Part shown: positions 12,367-20,781 of the stretch, piece after piece
How positions within the stretch are numbered: position 1 is the stretch's first letter
Layout: the number at the start of each line of letters is the position of its first letter
Origin: Collimonas sp. PA-H2
GTDB taxonomy: Bacteria; Pseudomonadota; Gammaproteobacteria; Burkholderiales; Burkholderiaceae_D
DNA: 64,000 nucleotides
NCBI RefSeq assembly: GCF_002564105.1
Contig: NZ_PDBX01000001.1
Location: forward strand, 1,612,001-1,676,000
Direction: 5' to 3'
Program-made: the position numbers and the translations under genes
Notes under the pieces: generated by a model
What the model saw: the letters and a program-made list of their open reading frames with translations, nothing else
What the model was told of the DNA's origin: nothing
The model's database searches: none

Positions 12367-13386
12367 ATGCAATTGCGGTTTGACGCGCTCGACGGCCACC
12401 TGGGGAAGACCCTGGCTCCCTTGTATGTGATCACCAGCGACGAGCATCTGCTGGCGCTGGAGGCATCCGACAAGATACGCAAAAGCGCGCGCAGCCACGG
12501 CTGCAGCGAGCGCGATGTGCTGGTGGTCGACCGTAGCTTCAAATGGGGCGAGCTGCTGGCCGCCAACCAGTCGCAATCGCTGTTCGGCGACAAGAAGCTG
12601 ATCGAATTGCGCATCCCCGGCGGCAAGCCGGGCAAGGATGGCGGCCAGGCCTTGCAAAGCTATACGGCGACGCTGAATCCCGACAACGTCACCATCATCA
12701 GCCTGCCCAAGCTGGACTGGGCCACGCAAAAGGCGGCCTGGGTCGCCAGCCTGCAACAGGCCGCGGTATACATTGATATCCCGCTGGTCGAGCGGGCGCA
12801 GCTGCCAAACTGGATCGGCGTCCGCCTGGCTGCGCAGCAGCAGAGCGCGGACCGCCAGTCGCTGGACTTCATCGCCGACCGGGTCGAGGGCAACCTGCTG
12901 GCGGCGCACCAGGAGATCCAGAAACTGGCATTGCTGCATCCACCCGGCAAGCTCAGCTTCGAACAGTGTCACGATGCAGTCCTCAACGTCGCGCGCTATG
13001 ATGTCTTCAAGCTCAATGAAGCAATGCTGGTGGGCGATGCCGCGCGCCTGGTGCGCATGATGGATGGCTTGAAAGGCGAAGGCGAAGCCCTGCCGCTGGT
13101 GCTGTGGGCGGTTTCCGAGGAAATCCGCACCTTGCTGAAATTGAAATCGGCCGCCGCCCAGGGGCGCCCTATCCCGGCGCTGCTGAAGGAATATCGCATC
13201 TGGGGGCCGCGCGAACGCTTGATGGAGCCAGCGCTGCGGCGCCTGAGCCTGGCGACGCTGGAAGCGGCATTGAAAGATGCGGCGCAGGTCGACAAGATGG
13301 TCAAGGGCTTGCGTGCCAAGGCGTTCAGCGGCGATGCCTGGGATGCCCTGCTGCAATTAGGCTTAAAAGTTGCGCAGAGCGGTTGA
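12367..13386 (+). CDS. holA: DNA polymerase III delta subunit
   Basis: Delta subunit of the clamp loader, which opens the beta clamp. The 339-residue product has the HolA features: an N-terminal nucleotide-binding-fold region (LYVITSDEHLLALEA), a QSLFGDKKLIELRIP segment and the C-terminal collar region (LKDAAQVDKMVKGL). Only 21 bases separate it from lptE, so they probably share a transcript. Length is normal. Confidence 0.93.
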   Translation: MQLRFDALDGHLGKTLAPLYVITSDEHLLALEASDKIRKSARSHGCSERDVLVVDRSFKWGELLAANQSQSLFGDKKLIELRIPGGKPGKDGGQALQSYTATLNPDNVTIISLPKLDWATQKAAWVASLQQAAVYIDIPLVERAQLPNWIGVRLAAQQQSADRQSLDFIADRVEGNLLAAHQEIQKLALLHPPGKLSFEQCHDAVLNVARYDVFKLNEAMLVGDAARLVRMMDGLKGEGEALPLVLWAVSEEIRTLLKLKSAAAQGRPIPALLKEYRIWGPRERLMEPALRRLSLATLEAALKDAAQVDKMVKGLRAKAFSGDAWDALLQLGLKVAQSG

Positions 13387-13440
13387 ACAAGGCAGTTAGG
13401 CAAGATACACGAATTGCAAAGAAGTTAAGAACATAGGCAT

Positions 13441-14706
13441 ATGGACATCCAACAATACATGACTGCAGTCGGACAACGCGCCCGCGCCGCATCGCGCGCC
13501 ATGGCGCGCGCCGACACCGCTGTGAAAAACCGTGCGCTGACCCTGATTGCCGCCGCCATCCGGCGCGATGCCGAACTGCTGCGCGCCGCCAATCAGGCCG
13601 ATCTGGCGGCCGCCCGCGCCAACGGCCTGGCGCCCGCCATGCTGGACCGGCTGACGCTGTCGGAGCAGGCCATCGCCACCATGATCGCGGGGCTCGAACA
13701 GATTGTCTCTTTGCCCGATCCGATCGGCGAAATTTCGAACATGAAGTACCGTCCCAGCGGCATCCAGGTCGGTCAGATGCGGGTGCCGCTGGGCGTCATC
13801 GGCATCATCTACGAAGCCCGCCCGAATGTCACGGTAGACGCCGCCGGCCTGTGCATCAAGAGCGGCAACGCCACCATCCTGCGCGGCGGCTCGGAAGCTC
13901 ATCATTGCAACCAGGCACTGGCCAAGCTGGTACAGGAAGGCCTGGCCGGCGCCGGCCTGCCGCCGGATGCGGTGCAGGTGGTCGACACCACCGACCGCGC
14001 AGCCGTCGGCGCCCTGATCACCATGCCACAGTATGTCGACGTCATCGTGCCGCGTGGCGGCAAGGGCTTGATCGCACGCCTGATCGAAGAAGCCACGGTG
14101 CCGATGATCAAGCATCTGGACGGCATCTGCCACGTCTACATCGACGACCAGGCGGACCTGGCGAAAGCGGCAGACATCGCCTTCAACGCAAAATGCCATC
14201 GCTACGGCACCTGCAACACCATGGAAACGTTGCTGGTGGCGCGCAGCGTGGCGCCGCAAATCCTGCCGCAACTGGCCAGCCTGTACCAAGGCAAGCAAGT
14301 CGAATTGCGCGCTGACGCCGAAGCGCAAGCCATCTTGCAAGGCTACCCGCAGCTGAGCGCGGCCACAGAAGAAGACTGGCGCACCGAATACCTGGCGGCG
14401 ATCCTGGCGGTGAAGATCGTCGCCGATGTCGATGAAGCCATAGCCCATATCAACACTTACTCGTCGCAGCATACCGACAGCATCGTCACGGAGAATCATT
14501 CGCGGGCGATGCGCTTCCTGCGCGAAGTCGACTCTGCCTCGGTGATGATCAATGCCTCGACCCGCTTTGCCGACGGTTTCGAATTCGGCCTGGGCGCCGA
14601 AATCGGTATCTCCAACGACAAGCTGCATGCGCGCGGACCGGTCGGCCTCGATGGCCTGACTTCGCTAAAATATGTGGTGTTTGGACATGGTGAAGTGCGC
14701 CAATAG
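13441..14706 (+). CDS. proA: Glutamate-5-semialdehyde dehydrogenase (gamma-glutamyl phosphate reductase)
   Basis: Second step of proline synthesis: NADPH reduction of glutamyl-5-phosphate. The 421-residue aldehyde-dehydrogenase-fold protein carries the catalytic Cys258 in [10 protein letters not shown], the [16 protein letters not shown] stretch, and the C-terminal [17 protein letters not shown]. proB, its partner, is not adjacent but lies at 44041 in the obgE operon. That separated arrangement is common in Burkholderiales. Confidence 0.96.
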   Translation: MDIQQYMTAVGQRARAASRAMARADTAVKNRALTLIAAAIRRDAELLRAANQADLAAARANGLAPAMLDRLTLSEQAIATMIAGLEQIVSLPDPIGEISNMKYRPSGIQVGQMRVPLGVIGIIYEARPNVTVDAAGLCIKSGNATILRGGSEAHHCNQALAKLVQEGLAGAGLPPDAVQVVDTTDRAAVGALITMPQYVDVIVPRGGKGLIARLIEEATVPMIKHLDGICHVYIDDQADLAKAADIAFNAKCHRYGTCNTMETLLVARSVAPQILPQLASLYQGKQVELRADAEAQAILQGYPQLSAATEEDWRTEYLAAILAVKIVADVDEAIAHINTYSSQHTDSIVTENHSRAMRFLREVDSASVMINASTRFADGFEFGLGAEIGISNDKLHARGPVGLDGLTSLKYVVFGHGEVRQ

Positions 14707-14722
14707 TTTTTAAGACAGGTCT

Positions 14723-14783
14723 GCGAAAACACGAAAGGCACGAAAAATTCTTGTTCTTATTTTCGTGCCTTTCGCGTTTTCGC
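14723..14783. repeat. 24-bp inverted repeat between proA and the HemJ-like gene
   Basis: Two 24-base arms (14723-14746 and 14760-14783) are complementary except for one position, around a 13-base loop. The arm core is CACGAAAGGCACGAAAA. It could act as a proA terminator, but the stem is AT-rich on its loop side and lacks a following T-run, so a mobile palindromic repeat is equally possible. Confidence 0.75.
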
Positions 14784-14822
14784 GGATTGCCCGATCATCA
14801 ATGGTAAAAAAGGAAATCGTCC

Positions 14823-15245
14823 ATGCTCTGGATCAAATCGCTGCATATCGTCTTCATCGCCTCCTGGTTTGCCGGCTTGTTTTACCTGCCGCGTATCCTG
14901 GTCAACCTAGCGCAGGAAACCAATCCGGCCGCTACCCAGAGACTGTTGCTGATGGCACGCAAGCTGTATCGCTTCACGACGATCCTGGCGTTCCCCGCGG
15001 TATTGTTCGGCGCCTGGATGTGGCTAGGCTACGGCATCGGCAAAGGCCCTGGCAATAGCTGGATGCACGCTAAATTATTCCTGGTAATCCTGGTGATCGG
15101 CTACCACCATGCCTGCGGCAGCCTGCTGAAGAAATTTGAAAAAGGCGCGAATGCACGCAGCCATGTATGGTTGCGCTGGTTCAATGAAGTGCCGGTTATC
15201 TTGCTGCTCGCTATTGTGATCCTGGTTGTTGTCAAACCGTTCTAA
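14823..15245 (+). CDS. CopD/HemJ-family membrane protein
   Basis: A 140-residue protein with four predicted membrane helices. The N-terminus MLWIKSLHIVFIASWFAGLFYLPR matches the HemJ (UPF0093) pattern, with the conserved helix-1 His and LFYLPR. HemJ is an oxygen-independent-type protoporphyrinogen oxidase; related CopD-family proteins of this size are widely annotated without proof of function. The conserved KLFLVILVIGYHH in helix 3 supplies another His. AAGGA precedes the start. Heme biosynthesis is plausible but not shown here. Confidence 0.75.
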   Translation: MLWIKSLHIVFIASWFAGLFYLPRILVNLAQETNPAATQRLLLMARKLYRFTTILAFPAVLFGAWMWLGYGIGKGPGNSWMHAKLFLVILVIGYHHACGSLLKKFEKGANARSHVWLRWFNEVPVILLLAIVILVVVKPF

Positions 15246-15264
15246 CGCTACCCGAGGCCCTGTC

Positions 15265-15867
15265 ATGAGCAAGCTCTGTGAATATTATTTCGCGCCGCAT
15301 TCACCTTTCGCCTATCTGGGCCATGCCCGCCTGGTGGCGCTGGCCAAGCAATACGATGTCAAAATCATACTGAAGCCTTGCGACCTGTCCAAGGTGTTCA
15401 ACACTTCCGGCGGCTTGCCGCTAGCCAAGCGGGCGCCTCAGCGCCAGGCCTACCGCCTGGAAGAGCTGCGGCGCTGGAGCGAATATCTGCAAGTGCCGCT
15501 GAATCTGCAGCCGACTTTTTTCCCGGTACAGAGCGACGACGCTGCAAAACTGATCATCGCCACCCAGCTGGCGCATGGAACAGATGCGGCCTTGGCCCTG
15601 ACCGGGGCTATAATGCGGGCAGTCTGGGCGGAACAGCGCAATATCGCCGACAGCGCCACCCTGGCGGCGATCGCCTCGGAGCTCGGCCATGACGGCAAGA
15701 CCTTGCTGAAATCGGCGGAAACCGCCAGCGTCCAGAGCGAGTTCGATCGTTTTACCGACGAAGCGATTTCCGCCAGCATCTTCGGCGCTCCCTGGTACGT
15801 GGTCGATGGTGAAGCGTTCTGGGGCCAGGACCGGCTAGATTTTGTCGAACGCGCGTTCGCCAGATAA
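15265..15867 (+). CDS. DsbA-family protein, 2-hydroxychromene-2-carboxylate isomerase type
   Basis: A 200-residue thioredoxin-fold protein of the GST-kappa/HCCA isomerase group. It begins EYYFAPHSPFAYLGHARL, where a Ser-containing motif replaces the CxxC of true DsbA. It ends with the cis-Pro region IFGAPWYVVDGEAFWGQDRLDFVERA, which is diagnostic of this group. Glutathione-dependent isomerase activity on an aromatic or xenobiotic substrate is the family expectation; the substrate is unknown. It starts 19 bases after the HemJ-like gene. Confidence 0.85.
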   Translation: MSKLCEYYFAPHSPFAYLGHARLVALAKQYDVKIILKPCDLSKVFNTSGGLPLAKRAPQRQAYRLEELRRWSEYLQVPLNLQPTFFPVQSDDAAKLIIATQLAHGTDAALALTGAIMRAVWAEQRNIADSATLAAIASELGHDGKTLLKSAETASVQSEFDRFTDEAISASIFGAPWYVVDGEAFWGQDRLDFVERAFAR

Positions 15868-15896
15868 ATTGTTTCTATTAATAAGTAGTAAAGAGG

Positions 15897-16007
15897 CCTC
15901 GAAAAACCGTAGCGAGCGGCCCAGGGTCGGCAGGAGAAGCGCAGCCGTACGAAAGTACGGTGAGCATCGCAGTGCCGAGATTGGGCCGCGCAGTAGGTTT
16001 GTCGAGG
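15897..16007. repeat. 111-bp near-perfect palindromic element (REP/MITE-like)
   Basis: The whole stretch folds on itself around a GAAA tetraloop at 15951-15954. Paired blocks are 15897-15908 with 15996-16007 (one mismatch), GCGGCCCA at 15916-15923 with 15982-15989 (perfect), TCGGCA with TGCCGA, and GTAC with GTAC beside the loop. It fills nearly all the gap before the methyltransferase gene. Size and symmetry look like a dispersed palindromic repeat rather than a terminator, as no T-run follows. Confidence 0.8.
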
Positions 16008-16036
16008 TCTGATCGTCCACGGATAAAGGGATCCCC

Positions 16037-17272
16037 ATGTCACACAAATCTACTGATAAACACTCCTATTTTTGCCCCTGCCCGCGTGGCCTGGAAGCCG
16101 CATTGGCGGAAGAGCTGGAGGAAATCGCCCAGTTCAGCGCCCCTGCGGTCACGCTCAAGGTGCATACCCAGGTGCCCGGCGGCGTGCATTGCTCCGGCTT
16201 GCTGAGCGATGCCTGGCGCATCAACCTGCATTCGCGCATCGCCAGCCGGGTGCTGCTGCGCCTGACGCATGGCGCTTACAAGAATGAAAACGATATCTAC
16301 GACATGACGCTGGAACAGGAATGGGAAAGCTGGTTTCCGGTCAGCCATACCATCCGGGTCGATGTCACTGCCGTGAAATCGCCCTTGCGCAGCCTGCAGT
16401 TCACCACGCTCAAGATCAAGGACGGCATCTGCGACCGCTTCCGCGACCTGTGCAACGAACGGCCGTCGGTCGATACCGGCACACCGGACATGCGCATCGT
16501 CGGCTTCCTCGACGCCCACAACTTTACTTTGTACCTCGACACTTCCGGCGAAGCCTTGTTCAAACGTGGCTGGCGGGCCGAAACCGGCGATGCGCCGCTG
16601 CGCGAAAACCTCGCCGCCGGCCTGCTGCGTACTTCCGGCTGGAAGCCTGGCACGGTATTGTTCGACCCGATGTGCGGCTCCGGCACCATCCTGATCGAAG
16701 CGGCCCAGATCCTGGCCGGCATTCCGGCCGGCGCCCGCCGCCGCTTCGCCTTCGAAAAATTCAACGAATTCGAAAGCGAAAAATGGCTGGCCATCAAAGG
16801 CAGCTTCAAGCCCCATCCCCTGCCGACCACGCCGACCATTTTCGGCAGCGACATCTCGGGCGACATGGTGCAGATCGCGCTCAACAACCTGCGCAACGCC
16901 GGCATCCTGTTCGAAGTGCCGGTCAAGCAGATCGAAGCACAGGAAGTCAAGCCGCCTAGCGATGCCGAAGGCGGCATCATGCTGACCAACCCGCCGTATG
17001 GCGAGCGCATCGGCGTGCGTGGCGACAGCACCCTCAGCAGCGACGATCTGCTGACGGCCTTCTTCACCGCCTTCAGCACCACGCTCAAGCAGCGCTTTGC
17101 CGGCTGGAGCATCTTCCTGTTCTCGGCCGACCTCGGCCTACCCAAGCTGCTGCGCCTGAAAGAAGCGCGCAAGACGCCGTTCTTCAACGGCGCCCTGGAA
17201 TGCCGCCTGTTCCGCTTCGACATGGTGGCCGGCTTCAACCGGCGCGAAGCGGCCAAGCCCAAGACTGAATGA
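16037..17272 (+). CDS. THUMP-domain class I SAM-dependent RNA methyltransferase (RlmL/YcbY N-half type)
   Basis: A 411-residue protein with an N-terminal THUMP RNA-binding region (about 50-165) and a Rossmann methyltransferase domain: FDPMCGSGTILIEAA for SAM binding and the N6/N2-methyltransferase motif NPPYGER at residues 318-324. It matches the RlmL (YcbY) N-terminal half, which makes m2G2445 in 23S rRNA in E. coli; the second (RlmK) half is absent, as is usual outside gammaproteobacteria. Target base inferred from the family only. Confidence 0.88.
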   Translation: MSHKSTDKHSYFCPCPRGLEAALAEELEEIAQFSAPAVTLKVHTQVPGGVHCSGLLSDAWRINLHSRIASRVLLRLTHGAYKNENDIYDMTLEQEWESWFPVSHTIRVDVTAVKSPLRSLQFTTLKIKDGICDRFRDLCNERPSVDTGTPDMRIVGFLDAHNFTLYLDTSGEALFKRGWRAETGDAPLRENLAAGLLRTSGWKPGTVLFDPMCGSGTILIEAAQILAGIPAGARRRFAFEKFNEFESEKWLAIKGSFKPHPLPTTPTIFGSDISGDMVQIALNNLRNAGILFEVPVKQIEAQEVKPPSDAEGGIMLTNPPYGERIGVRGDSTLSSDDLLTAFFTAFSTTLKQRFAGWSIFLFSADLGLPKLLRLKEARKTPFFNGALECRLFRFDMVAGFNRREAAKPKTE

Positions 17273-17333
17273 GGCTGATCCCTGCCTAGGCGGCCCCACC
17301 TAGGCGGTCCCACCTGATTAGCAATTCATCATC

Positions 17334-17360
17334 AAACAAGCGCAATCTTTGCGCTTGTTT
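17334..17360 (+). terminator. Rho-independent-like terminator after the RNA methyltransferase gene
   Basis: A perfect 12-base stem (17334-17345 with 17349-17360) around a 3-base loop; the right arm ends in TTGTTT. A 14-base tandem duplication with one mismatch (17286-17313) lies between the gene and this hairpin. The following stretch to about 17550 shows no gene. Confidence 0.65.
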
Positions 17361-17553
17361 CACGTCCAGCCTGCCCCTTTGCTGCGAGCAGCAAATCCTC
17401 CGTCTCACCTGAAACTGCCAGACTCTGCTTTCCCCAGCCGATTTCACCCGCTACGCATAGCAACATTTCCGCCGTGCATCATGGTCAGCTCTTGTGCCGT
17501 ATTGCCTGCCAAGCATCATTCTGTCGCGCAGCGGCACGCCACGCTAAAAGCGC

Positions 17554-17581
17554 TTGCATTCCCCGCGCAAGTAGCTAATAA
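17554..17581 (+). promoter_or_regulatory. Candidate sigma-70 promoter of hemP
   Basis: TTGCAT at 17554-17559 and TAATAA at 17576-17581 with a 16-base spacer. The predicted start point falls inside the Fur-like palindrome that follows, a classical repressor layout. Confidence 0.5.
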
Positions 17582-17584
17582 TAC

Positions 17585-17605
17585 AAATACGAATTGTTCG
17601 CATTT
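17585..17605 (+). promoter_or_regulatory. Fur-box-like operator upstream of hemP
   Basis: A 21-base imperfect palindrome, AAATACGAATTGTTCGCATTT, with GCGAAT/ATTCGC-type half sites similar to betaproteobacterial Fur boxes. It is placed just downstream of the candidate -10 and 15 bases before the hemP start. Fur is encoded in this window at 3644. Confidence 0.6.
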
Positions 17606-17620
17606 ACAGAAAGGACTATT

Positions 17621-17818
17621 ATGAGCCACTCGATACGACGCGAAGCACATCTTGAAAAAGCCCCTGTGTCCAGCATCACGAAGTCAGTTGCATCTGCAGT
17701 CACGCGAATCAAGAGCCAGGATCTGTTCAAGCAAATGCGCGAGCTTGAAATCGATCACGGCGGCAGAATTTATAAACTCAGGCTAACCCAGCTGAACAAG
17801 TTGATCCTGACTGCTTAA
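17621..17818 (+). CDS. hemP: Hemin uptake protein HemP
   Basis: A 65-residue small protein whose C-terminal half has the HemP/HmuP pattern: ELEIDHGGRIYKLRLTQLNKLILTA. In Bradyrhizobium and Burkholderia, HmuP acts as an iron-responsive activator of heme-uptake genes; a structural role has never been shown. The start at ATG 17621 has AAAGGA 7 bases before it, directly behind a candidate Fur operator. It opens the iron cluster that runs to bfr. Confidence 0.88.
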   Translation: MSHSIRREAHLEKAPVSSITKSVASAVTRIKSQDLFKQMRELEIDHGGRIYKLRLTQLNKLILTA

Positions 17819-17910
17819 GCAGCTCAACAGGCAGTCTTATCCGCCATAACTTGTGAAGCCCGCCTGCATCATACGGAAGCCAGCCAGCGAGTCACTATAG
17901 GAGTTACTTG

Positions 17911-18231
17911 ATGGTCTCTGAGAAAATCAATCCGGCTTTCATAGAGCCCAACGGCGCCCCGGCGCAGCCGGAACTGCTGGTCTCGGCGGTGCTGCACCTG
18001 ATGTCGCAGTACACGACCAGCAGCCAGGAAGCCAGCGCTTGCGTCAAGTTGGCCTCGGTGATCGAGCGGCATTTGAAGGCGCTGGCCGATCTGCCGAACC
18101 TGGCGCCGGTGCTGCGCGCTACCTGCCTGCAGTTGTCAGAACAATGGGGCACGGTGGTGGAAAGCACCATGCCGGCGCCGGAAAAATACAATCTGTTCAG
18201 CAGGTTGGTAGCCGCAAACCGCTTGTGTTAG
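17911..18231 (+). CDS. Unknown small protein in the heme/iron cluster
   Basis: I do not recognise this 106-residue protein. It starts at an ATG with GGAG 8 bases upstream, and an in-frame TTG directly before it is an alternative. The sequence looks helical and soluble, with no signal peptide or membrane helix: LLVSAVLHLMSQYTTSSQEA, a SVIERHLKALADLP segment and a LFSRLVAANRLC end. It has three Cys in total. It sits between hemP and bfd on the same strand, so a role in iron or heme handling is suggested by position only. Confidence 0.7.
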   Translation: MVSEKINPAFIEPNGAPAQPELLVSAVLHLMSQYTTSSQEASACVKLASVIERHLKALADLPNLAPVLRATCLQLSEQWGTVVESTMPAPEKYNLFSRLVAANRLC

Positions 18232-18323
18232 AGAAGTACCGATAAACCATAAGGCCGCGATGACATCTTTGTCGGCCGACTTTTATTTTTAATCTGCCTC
18301 TCACTATGGCAGTAGGATGCAAA

Positions 18324-18554
18324 ATGATTGTTTGTGTATGCAACAACGTCTCTGATAGAAAGATCCGCCAGGCGGTCGATTCGGGCATGTCTTCCATGGC
18401 CGAGCTGCGCGAAAACCTGGGGATTGCCACCTGCTGCGGCAAGTGCCATACCTGCGCCAAAAGCGTATTGCGCGAGTGCCTGGATAACAAGGCGCCCGCG
18501 GCCCTTCGTCACGTTCACGCCATGGTGTTCCAGCAAAACATACAAGCCGCTTAA
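18324..18554 (+). CDS. bfd: Bacterioferritin-associated ferredoxin Bfd
   Basis: Small [2Fe-2S] protein that reduces the bacterioferritin core to release iron. The 76-residue product has the four cluster ligands in Bfd spacing: Cys4 and Cys6 (VCVCNNVSD) and Cys38 and Cys41 (CCGKC). An in-frame ATG at 18306 would add 6 residues, but MIVCVCNN is the usual family start. bfr is in the same cluster at 20782. Its stop codon overlaps the tonB start by one base. Confidence 0.92.
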   Translation: MIVCVCNNVSDRKIRQAVDSGMSSMAELRENLGIATCCGKCHTCAKSVLRECLDNKAPAALRHVHAMVFQQNIQAA

Positions 18555-19267
18555 TGCCGGATGGGATGAGCGCAGCCATGTCGTCAGCAGCAATCAGTTA
18601 CCCTGCGCTTGCATGGAAAAAAGTCAAACGCATCGGTCCCCTTGGGACGATTCTGCTGCTCCACGTCGCCTTCTTCTGGGCGCTGGAAAGTGGCCTGATT
18701 CACCAGGCTGCGCAAGCGATGCCCAAGGAAATCTTCGCCAGTTTCATCACGCCGGAAAAGGCCCCTGAGCCGATGCCTCCCAAGCCACAGCCGGCGCCGC
18801 CGAAGACCGTCGCCGTAGTAAAGAAAAGCATCACGCCTCCACGCCCTGCGCCAGTAGTCAACAATACTCCCTCGGAAACCGCGATTTCAGTACCTGTAGC
18901 GCCACCACAGCCGCCACAGCACGAAGAAGCTCCCGCCGCCGCCCCGGCGCCCGCTCCTGCACCGGTAGCAGCGCCGGCACAGCCGCGCACCATTACCTCA
19001 GGCGTGGAATACCTCCAGCCGCCCGACGTCAAATATCCAGCGATTTCCAAGCGCATGGGTGAAGAAGGCAAGGCCGTCATCCGCGTCCTGATCAATGACA
19101 AGGGCCGCGCCGAGCGGGTCGAGGTGCAGAAATCGTCCGGCTCCGGCCGTCTCGACGATGCGGCCAAGCAAGCCGTGATGCGCGCCTTGTTCAAGCCCTA
19201 TATGGAAGACGGCAAGGCGCTACCGGTATTCGCCATCGTGCCCATCAATTTTCAGTTATCCAATTAA
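18554..19267 (+). CDS. tonB: Energy transducer TonB
   Basis: TonB spans the periplasm and passes proton-motive energy from ExbB/ExbD to outer-membrane receptors. The 237-residue protein has one N-terminal membrane helix (IGPLGTILLLHVAFFWALESG), a long Pro/Ala/Lys-rich spacer (about residues 68-145) and a C-terminal TonB domain (VKYPAISKRMGEEGKAVIRV to LPVFAIVPINFQL). The first ATG overlaps the bfd stop, implying translational coupling; ATGs at 18566 and 18578 are possible. exbB and exbD follow. Confidence 0.92.
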   Translation: MPDGMSAAMSSAAISYPALAWKKVKRIGPLGTILLLHVAFFWALESGLIHQAAQAMPKEIFASFITPEKAPEPMPPKPQPAPPKTVAVVKKSITPPRPAPVVNNTPSETAISVPVAPPQPPQHEEAPAAAPAPAPAPVAAPAQPRTITSGVEYLQPPDVKYPAISKRMGEEGKAVIRVLINDKGRAERVEVQKSSGSGRLDDAAKQAVMRALFKPYMEDGKALPVFAIVPINFQLSN

Positions 19268-19272
19268 TCAAA

Positions 19273-19293
19273 GGCCCTGCCTGGCGCAGGGCC
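19273..19293 (+). other. GC-rich hairpin between tonB and exbB
   Basis: GGCCCTG and CAGGGCC pair across a short loop, just after the tonB stop. No T-run follows, so it is more likely an RNA processing or stability hairpin than a full terminator. Confidence 0.4.
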
Positions 19294-19334
19294 GATGCAG
19301 CCGCACTTACATCACAGATACAAGGGAGTTCATC

Positions 19335-20072
19335 ATGGAAGCAAGTCCATACGGATTAGAGGCGCTCTGGGGCCAGGGCGATTTCGTCATTAAAAGCGTG
19401 GCGGTGCTGCTGGTCGCGATGTCGATTGCATCGTGGTACGTGATACTGACCAAGGCATTGCAGATCCTGCGCTTCCAGCGCGCCGCGCATGCCGCCGGCC
19501 ACCAGTTCTGGGACACCACCAGCCTGCCGGAAGGGATTGCCACGCTGGGCACCGAGAATCCGTTTGCCGAAGTAGCGCAGGCCGGCGTATCTTCGATGCG
19601 CCATCACGCCGCGCACAAAGGCCATCTGCACGACCAGTTGTCGGTCAGCGACTGGGTCACGCTGTCGCTGCGCCAGGCGATCGACGAAGTTTCCGGCAAG
19701 CTGCAGACCGGCATGGCGGTGCTGGCCTCGGTTGGTTCGACCGCACCGTTCGTGGGCTTGTTCGGCACCGTCTGGGGCATTTATCACGCGCTGGTGTCGA
19801 TCGGCACTTCCGGCCAGGCCAGCATCGACAAGGTTGCCGGTCCGGTCGGCGAAGCGCTGATCATGACCGCGCTCGGACTGGCGGTGGCGATTCCGGCGAC
19901 CTTCGGCTATAACGCCCTGGTGCGCGGCAATAAGACGATTATCGCCAAACTGAATAAATTCGGCTTCGACTTGCATGCGCTGTTTGTCACCGGTTCCCGC
20001 TCCAGCAGCGAAGTGGACAATCACAGCGCTTCAGGCAATGGCGCCAAGCTGGTCGCCGTGAAAGGCGCATGA
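19335..20072 (+). CDS. exbB: TonB-system proton channel protein ExbB
   Basis: A 245-residue inner-membrane protein with a first helix at about residues 17-37, a cytoplasmic loop and two C-terminal helices containing VLASVGSTAPFVGLFGTVWG and VGEALIMTALGLAVAIPATF. It sits directly after tonB and overlaps exbD by four bases (ATGA), which fixes its role as the TonB-linked ExbB. Its C-terminal half is nearly the same as that of the channel protein at 5714. Confidence 0.93.
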   Translation: MEASPYGLEALWGQGDFVIKSVAVLLVAMSIASWYVILTKALQILRFQRAAHAAGHQFWDTTSLPEGIATLGTENPFAEVAQAGVSSMRHHAAHKGHLHDQLSVSDWVTLSLRQAIDEVSGKLQTGMAVLASVGSTAPFVGLFGTVWGIYHALVSIGTSGQASIDKVAGPVGEALIMTALGLAVAIPATFGYNALVRGNKTIIAKLNKFGFDLHALFVTGSRSSSEVDNHSASGNGAKLVAVKGA

Positions 20073-20488
20073 TGGGCATGGGTTCCCTGTCCGATTCGGA
20101 CGACGATTTCAATCCGGAGATCAACACCACCCCGCTGGTGGACGTGATGCTGGTGCTGCTGATTATCTTCATCATGACCATCCCGGTGATGAACCACGCG
20201 GTGAAGATCGACCTGCCACGCGCGACTAACCAGCCGGACCAGACCAAGCCGGAAAACATCAATCTGTCGATTGATGCCGACGGCAAGCTGTTCTGGAACG
20301 AAGAAGCGGTTGACCGCAATGAACTGACTGCGCGGATTGCGGCAGCGGCGCAAAAGCAGCCGCAACCGGAGCTGCATTTGCGCGCGGCGCGCACCGTGCA
20401 GTATGAAAAAGTCGCCCAGGTGATGGCCGCCGCCCAGTCCGGCGGCCTCGGGAAAATCGGTTTCGTTACCGAGCCCGACGCCAAGTAG
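20069..20488 (+). CDS. exbD: TonB-system biopolymer transporter ExbD
   Basis: A 139-residue partner of ExbB. INTTPLVDVMLVLLIIFIMTIPV supplies the single membrane helix with the conserved Asp. A periplasmic domain follows, ending GLGKIGFVTEPDAK. Two starts are possible, ATG 20069 and ATG 20072; the first overlaps the exbB stop and is favoured for coupling. Confidence 0.93.
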   Translation: MMGMGSLSDSDDDFNPEINTTPLVDVMLVLLIIFIMTIPVMNHAVKIDLPRATNQPDQTKPENINLSIDADGKLFWNEEAVDRNELTARIAAAAQKQPQPELHLRAARTVQYEKVAQVMAAAQSGGLGKIGFVTEPDAK

Positions 20489-20517
20489 ACCGGCCCTACC
20501 CGGCTGCCTGTATCCGA

Positions 20518-20550
20518 TAGAGCCTGCCATGGTTTCATGCGCAGGCTCTA
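20518..20550 (+). terminator. Terminator-like hairpin after exbD
   Basis: Perfect 10-base arms TAGAGCCTGC and GCAGGCTCTA around a 13-base loop, followed by TTTAC. The T-run is short, so termination may be partial. It would separate the tonB-exbBD unit from bfr. Confidence 0.55.
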
Positions 20551-20604
20551 TTTACATGGGCCGCTGCCGAGAACCTGCCGACAATCAGGTAGATGCACAA
20601 ATCA

Positions 20605-20623
20605 CAATGAAAATGATTCGCGC
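20605..20623 (+). promoter_or_regulatory. Possible Fur box upstream of bfr
   Basis: The run AATGAAAATGATTCGC matches the left half and centre of a Fur consensus well; the right half is weak. It lies about 160 bases before bfr and about 120 bases after exbD. Confidence 0.35.
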
Positions 20624-20781
20624 TATCTAATGATGAAAAAGCTTTTTGCTTGCGCTATCATGGCTGCGATTTCGGTTGAATTTCGGTTAAACACCGCTCC
20701 GATCGCGTGAGAAGCCGGCATAAATACTGATTCCCCCTTTATCGCCGCTCCACTCTGCCCCAACATCATAGCGAGGTCCCC

